A stretch of 64,000 nt of DNA, from contig JBITNC010000001.1 of the NCBI GenBank assembly GCA_050084985.1, positions 191,642,001 to 191,706,000 of the forward strand. The letters run 5' to 3'. Below are positions 59,181 through 64,000 of this stretch, piece after piece. The DNA is from Nageia nagi. Taxonomy: Eukaryota > Pinophyta. A program made the position numbers and the translations under genes. Under the pieces are notes generated by a model. That model made no database searches. It saw nothing but the letters and a program-made list of their open reading frames with translations, and had not been told where the DNA came from. Positions within the stretch are counted from its first letter, which is position 1; each line of letters begins with the position of its first letter.

Positions 59181-60330
59181 GATCCATTTTCTATGTTGAG
59201 TTTATTTTGCATCACTATCCTAGTGAACAATAATTCCAATCAAGCATCATCTAGTTCATAAGGTCCCAAATCCCCACATCCTCATCTTGATCAATCTCTT
59301 GGATCACAATCTTCATCATCATCACATCCATTGGATGTACCTCACCCTATGCATCCATAAGGTAAATCTTCCATTGATTCTTCATCATCATTGTCATCAA
59401 GTTTGAGGCTTCAAATCAAGAAGTACCAACCCAAACCCACTCAGCCTCACTCCTACAATCAAGTTTCCCCACCTTGTGACATTAATCAATCAACAAACAT
59501 GCCACTTCAACCTTCCCAAGAGGAAGAGTATCATTTCATTGCATTCGATCATGCCACTTAGGATAAGGATGATGTTGAAGATGATTCTAATCCTTACCCT
59601 ATTTTGGTGCAATATACTAAATTTGGTCTGAGGGAATATTGGATTAAGGATGTATCATGTAACATTGAATTAGTCAAGGATTTTGGTTGACCTCAATATG
59701 CTTTAATCATTATTGGGTCTATGATTCCTCTAGGTTGAAGTCCCAAGCAATAAGTTTTAATTTATGTTGGTGTTGATTCTCCATCTTCCATCCCTTTTGA
59801 CCATCCTTTGAAAGAGAGATTTTGTGCCAAATTTGATTACTTATCATTTTTTAACTTTATTTGACAATATTTTGAGTATTGTAAATGAAAAGGTTATGGG
59901 ATGGGCAAGTTTTATCAATGTATGGTTCATGCCTCCCAAACCACTTTTCAAGCTAGTCACGATTAGTATTTTGATGTTGATGATATTGGTCTTCATTTTT
60001 GTCCTACTACTCCTAGACCATTGAATTGTTCTATCCCCTTTGATTTCTTCTATAATACATTATCTTCAAACTTTATCATTTCTATTAATATGGTTTCTAT
60101 CCATGAGCCTAATTCTTTTTATCATCCCTCGATGGTGACCCTTTGATTGTTGTTAGTCTTGAATCCATGAATTTCTCCCTTACACCATCAAGTTTATTTT
60201 CACCATGTGATGTTTATTTTCCTTCTCATTTTTGCATTGATGAAGCATCTTTTTCAAGTTTCATGTCTTCAATTCATGATCCTACCAAATATGATTTCTC
60301 ATATCTTCCCATCCTTAAACAACTGGAATA
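59181..60330 (+). pseudogene. Element 4 protease-RT linker
   Basis: Ser/Pro/His-rich translation (SSSSHPLDVP, SSSLSSSLRLQIKKYQPKPT) with many in-frame stops. Long unconserved linkers before RT are common in Tat elements. A 62-codon open frame at 60,143-60,331 begins the frame that carries RT to integrase. Confidence 0.5.
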
Positions 60331-60830
60331 AGGATCCCACATGCACATAATAAGGGGCCTAATTGAGATTGATATTAGTGATGACCCTAATATTCCTAAG
60401 ATAATCTATGTTGGTGATGTTTTGAATGAGTATGAGTATGACTTAGCTAATTCTATCTTGATCGAGTATTGTAAACTCTTTAACTCTAGTTACAATGACA
60501 TGCTAGGTTTATATCCTAACCTTGTCATGCATAACATCATGATTTATTCTAATGCAAAATCAATCAAGAAAAAATCTAGAAAGTTTAATACAACCCAGTA
60601 TCTTTTAATCAATAATGAGCTTCAAAATCTTTTGAAGGCTCACTTCATTGAATCTGTTGATTACCTTAAGTGTATTTTTGATGTCACATTAGGTAAGCTT
60701 CTAGGTTTCATCATGTCTAAGTGAGGCATTGAGATTGACTCTAAAAAATTAAAATATATCATTGGTATGCCTCTACCTCATAATATTAATACCTTGAGGA
60801 GTTTCCAAGGTAAAATCCAATCCATTTTTT
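60331..60830 (+). pseudogene. Element 4 RT, catalytic core missing
   Basis: The N-terminal RT region is good: GLIEIDISDDPNIPKIIYVG, NSSYNDMLGLYPNLVMHNIM, STNTTQ-like substrate loop, NELQNLLKAHFIESVDYL. At about 60,667 it jumps straight to KCIFDVTLGKLLGFIMSK, which in complete RTs lies after the YVDD box. Roughly 150 residues, including the three catalytic Asp, are missing, with the reading frame kept. It then continues IEIDSKKLKYIIGMPLP and LRSFQGKIQSIF. The RT cannot be active. Confidence 0.9.
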
Positions 60831-61330
60831 GATTTATAGCTTAGCTTTTAGACAAGTGTCATCCCTTTAACGAGCTCTTGAAGAAGGGCATGTTATTTGA
60901 GTGAAATGAGAAGTGCCAACAAGCTTTCAATGATATTAAATACTATCTCATCACTCCCCCTATATTAATCCCTCCTAAGGATGGTCTTCATTTCTACCTT
61001 TATATTTTTATGATTAATTTTTCCTTAGGATTCATGCTTGTTCAAAATAATGATCAAGGCAAGGAGTAAGTTGTCTATTACCATAGTTGTACCCTCATTG
61101 ATTATGAGGTTAGGTATATTTATTTAGAGCATCTTTACCTTTCCATTATATTCATATCTAAGAAATTACATCACTACATGATTTATCACATGACTTACAT
61201 AATTTCTTATGCTAATCCCCTTTAGCATATGATGAGAAAGACTTATCATAATTCACGAATGTCCAAGTGGCTCATATTTTATCAAAGTTTAACCTTGAGC
61301 TTGTTAGTCAAAAATCCATTAAGGGTTAGG
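60831..61330 (+). pseudogene. Element 4 gypsy-type RNase H
   Basis: HPFNELLKKGMLFE, CQQAFNDIKYYLITPPILIP, LGFMLVQNND, EVRYIYLEHLYLSIIFISKK and LHHYMIYHMT follow the RT connection in the usual Ty3 order. Decay is moderate, with in-frame stops at Trp/Gln-type codons. Confidence 0.75.
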
Positions 61331-61456
61331 TTATAGTTAATAAATTTGTTGAATCCCCTTTACCTGATATTTCTCTCCCAATATCAATCTCCCAAACAAG
61401 GATATCTTTAAGATTGATGAAGAGGAGGAACATGTTGATACATACGAGGATTTGAT

Positions 61457-61855
61457 ATGACTATGTATTTTGATGGATCCAAGTGTGAGCAAGGGGGTGG
61501 TGTGGGAGTTATCTTCTTCATACCTCAGGGTGTCACCATCCCTTATTCCTTGAAGATGGATTTCCCTTGTACCAATAACAATGTAGAGTATGAAGCCTCA
61601 ATTTTAAGTCTTAAAACTGCCATCAACTTTAAGATCGAGAGAATCATGATCTATGGTGACTATCTCTTAGTTCTCGACCAAATCTTGGGATTTTATCAAT
61701 GTCATAATGAACTCCTTAGGTCCTATATGGAGGAGGTTGTTAAAATATTAATGTTTTTCAAATCCTATAAGATTGAGTCAGTCCCTAGGTCTTTTAATCG
61801 ATTTGCAGACACCATGGCTTCTTTAAGGTCACTAATTCCACCTAATCCACATTGA
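61457..61855 (+). pseudogene. Element 4 archaeal-type RNase H
   Basis: Fully open for 132 codons. The four metal-binding positions are present: Asp in MYFDGSK, Glu in NNNVEYEASILSLKTA, Asp in IMIYGDYLLVLDQIL, Asp in FADTMASL. The family signature is FDGAxxxxGxGxGvvxxxP...CTNNxAEYEAxxxGLxxA...xxGDSxLVxxQ...ADxLAxL. It sits after the gypsy RNase H and before integrase, which is the usual Tat arrangement. In Element 1 the equivalent domain is in front of RT. This is the best-preserved pol domain in the window; it is isolated by stops on both sides in the same frame. Confidence 0.9.
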
Positions 61856-62152
61856 AACATCTAGCACATGGAAATTGTGACTATCAAGGAATCATCACTT
61901 AAGTTGAATTTGTATTCCCCTTTCATCAAATCTATTTTTGATGAGATTTCATTTGAGTATCGATACTTATGGTACAAGCAACTTCATGAGTACCTCAAGT
62001 GGAATGCCTTACCTTTAGATATGTTAGCCAATGAGAAATATGCTTTTAAGAATTATGCTACTTGGTATGTGATTCTAGGTGATATCCTTTATAAGTGATC
62101 CTTCAATGGATTCCTTGTTTGTTATCTTGAGCTTTACAACTAAAAAATTACC

Positions 62153-63190
62153 ATGTTAGATTGTCATGATGGCATTTGTGGTGGACACTTTAACAACACT
62201 TCTATCGCTAAATGTCTCTTGCGGATGGGTTATTATTGGCCTACCATGGAATGTGAATGCAATAAATATATTAATAAATATGTCAAGTGTAAGCAACATG
62301 ACCATCTTCATCATGTACCTTCCCAACCTCTTAATTCCATCTAGGCCATGTGGCCTTTCACCCAATGGGGTTTTGATCTTATTGATTAGTTTGTCTCTCC
62401 TTTTTCTGGTAGTCATAAGTTCATTATCACTATCATTTAGTACCTTACGAAGTGGGAAGATGCTATTCCTTTAGTCTCTACTTATGGTCCTAAGATACTA
62501 TCTTTCATAGAGACTTATATCATATGTTGATTTGGTATTCCTGCAAGAATCCTTATTGATAATGGTGCTAACTTTTAAAATCAACATATGAGGAGAATGT
62601 GTAATCAATATCATATCAAATAATCATTCTCCACACCTTATTACCCTCAGGGTAATGGTAAAGTTGAAGCCACTAATAAGATGATTATCATGATTCTCAA
62701 GAAAATGGTCAATAAAATCATCATAATTGTAATAAGTGTCTCTTGTATGCCTTGTGAACATATCATATTAGTATTGAGAATCCCATAGGTTCTACTTCTT
62801 TCTCCCTCATCTATGACATTGAGGTTGTCATTTCTCTTGAGCATGAGATCCCTTCCTTACTCTTGTTGCTCAAATACTTTATCCCTGATGAAGAAGCTCG
62901 TCAACCTTGGATGGACCAACTTACTTTGCTTTATTAGAGGTGCATAAATAATATTTATCATGAGCATCTTAAGTGAGCATTCAACAATAAATTATAACCT
63001 CATGAATTCCAAGTAGAAAACCTTATCCTTAAAGAGAATCAACCATAATCCCATCTCAAGTATCCTCTTAGGTATTAGTTTTCCCCTAAGTAGCTAGGTC
63101 CCTATATCATCAAGCATAAGATTGGTTTAAGTGTGTACCATCTCATTGATTTAGAAGTATGAGAAGAACTTGAACCCATCAATATCATCC
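62153..63190 (+). pseudogene. Element 4 integrase
   Basis: The zinc-binding HHCC region is readable: CHDGICGGHFNNTSIAKCLL, MGYYWPTMECECNKY and KYVKCKQHDHLHHV. The core has the catalytic Asp at 62,375-62,377 (WGFDLI), Asp at 62,558-62,560 (LIDNGANF) and Glu at 62,666-62,668 (YYPQGNGKVEATNK), all in one frame and with D,D35E spacing. Stops cut the frame, for example at 62,342. A C-terminal region follows with GLSVYHLIDLEV-like wording near 63,125-63,160. Overlapping open frames on both strands at 62,156-62,474 are shadows. Confidence 0.9.
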
Positions 63191-64000
63191 ATCTTCATCC
63201 TTTTTAAGCTTGATCTTTGTTTATCATGTTTATCTCTATCATATTTTATTTTTTGCTTCTTTATTCACCTCATCTTGATCACCTTCATATTCTCATCCAC
63301 CCTAAGTTAGGGGATGATATCTCACATGTAAGTACTCATCTCCCTCTCAGGTTTTTTACCATGTGTCATTCATCTCTTTATTTTGTTGTGAATCATCTCA
63401 TTAGGAGTCGATACTTGAGCCTATCCCTCTTTCGTGGTTTTTCACTTGTGCATACTATGGGGTAAGATCATATTCACTCATATCCTAAACACTTTATGTC
63501 ACTTCCTTTCTTTGTTTATGCATTTATCATCACATTTCATTACTTGCATTGATCATGTTATTTGGTATCAAGATTGGTCCTCCTCTAGGGTTTACTATTG
63601 TACATTATCTCTCGAATCTCTAGTAGAGAAAGTATAGTCCTTAACATGCATGGAATTCAACTTCTTATTTACCTAAAAGAGTCCAAATATTATTTTTTTA
63701 GTTCTTATGTCATGTTGTATAACTAGCATCATTATGTTTCCATTCATGTCTCTTTTCATTTTGTCTCATATATAGTTCCCTATGAGGACATAACGGCTTG
63801 TGTCACAACCACCTCGGGTTGCCTTTTGTCATTCCATCAAATTTGAACATAAGTTGTGACTATCATGGTTTTTGAGACAAATCCTTATGTTGCAGATGAC
63901 TTGCAATGTCCCTTGATGTCCTTTGATGTCATTTTTCTAGTCTTATCATTTAGCATTTTTTATAGTTTTCATTGCTTGTGCTTTCATGTTGTTCCATTTG
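63191..64000 (+). other. 3' untranslated part of Element 4
   Basis: After the integrase the plus strand is pyrimidine-rich and no LTR start was recognised before the window ends. The word CTAAGTTAGGGGATGATATC at about 63,302-63,321 could be a remnant of a polypurine tract, but nothing like TAGACACTTAAAAAT follows. Confidence 0.45.

Larger units (their letters stand above)
53105..64000 (+). mobile_element. Element 4: Tat-type Ty3/gypsy retrotransposon, cut by the window end
   Basis: Internal domains in order: gag (55,660-58,250), protease (58,770-59,180), a long Pro/Ser-rich linker (59,180-60,330), RT remnant, gypsy RNase H, archaeal-type RNase H (61,457-61,855) and integrase (62,153-63,190). 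RT to integrase stay in one frame. A tRNA-Asp-like primer site at 55,502 marks the end of a 5' LTR. The probable LTR start is TTAGACACTTAAAAATC at 53,105, giving a long LTR of about 2.4 kb. The 3' LTR must lie beyond 64,000. Gag and protease resemble Element 2's. Confidence 0.8.

Noticed and set aside
62156-62474. Frames of 86 (minus) and 102 (plus) codons over the integrase
   Set aside because: The integrase reading in the other frame carries the HHCC and D,D35E residues, so these are shadows.
1-64000. Host protein gene, tRNA, rRNA or organelle DNA
   Set aside because: No intact conserved gene, tRNA cloverleaf or rRNA segment was recognised on either strand.

Overview
This looks like a stretch of nuclear DNA from a plant with a large, repeat-rich genome. 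A gymnosperm is my best guess, by inference. The signs are strong AT bias, long gene-free spacers, decayed plant PPR (pentatricopeptide repeat) sequence, several plant-type Ty3/gypsy elements carrying an extra RNase H domain, and a plant-type LINE. I see no intact host gene, no tRNA or rRNA, no CRISPR array and no bacterial or viral operon. Nearly every coding trace belongs to a transposable element or a broken PPR gene.

Layout. 1-5.2 kb: AT-rich DNA with one badly decayed Ty3/gypsy reverse transcriptase on the minus strand (about 2.95-3.73 kb). 5.2-17.7 kb: a rearranged cluster of PPR pseudogene pieces, mostly on the minus strand, mixed with two short tandem arrays (8.7-9.1 and 13.2-13.7 kb), a direct duplication (11.7-12.3 kb) and a strong hairpin (7.3 kb). 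17.7-20.2 kb: a short palindromic MITE-like patch and plain AT-rich DNA.

Element 1 (20,236-33,091, plus strand) is an old but full-length LTR retrotransposon of the Tat type, with LTRs of about 1.38 kb. Its order is gag, protease, archaeal-type RNase H, reverse transcriptase, RNase H, integrase, then about 4 kb of extra coding-like sequence before the 3' LTR. Element 2 (37,055-48,082, plus strand) is a younger element with about 845-bp LTRs and a perfect 5-bp target duplication, CTTAG. It carries gag and protease in one long frame but no reverse transcriptase or integrase, so it is probably non-autonomous. It landed inside the reverse transcriptase gene of a minus-strand LINE, whose halves lie at 34.6-37.05 and 48.08-49.7 kb and still match in frame.

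From 51.3 kb a possible third LTR element (LTR-like start, short acidic ORF) seems to be cut at about 53.1 kb by Element 4 (about 53.1 kb to beyond the window). Element 4 is a Tat-type element related to Element 2. It has a decayed tRNA-Asp-like primer site, gag, protease, a reverse transcriptase that has lost its catalytic core, RNase H, archaeal-type RNase H and an integrase with its D,D35E residues in place. Element 4 has the extra RNase H after RT and Element 1 has it before RT, which is the most interesting contrast in the window. Element 4's relatives could supply pol functions to Element 2-like copies; this is inference from gag and protease similarity.
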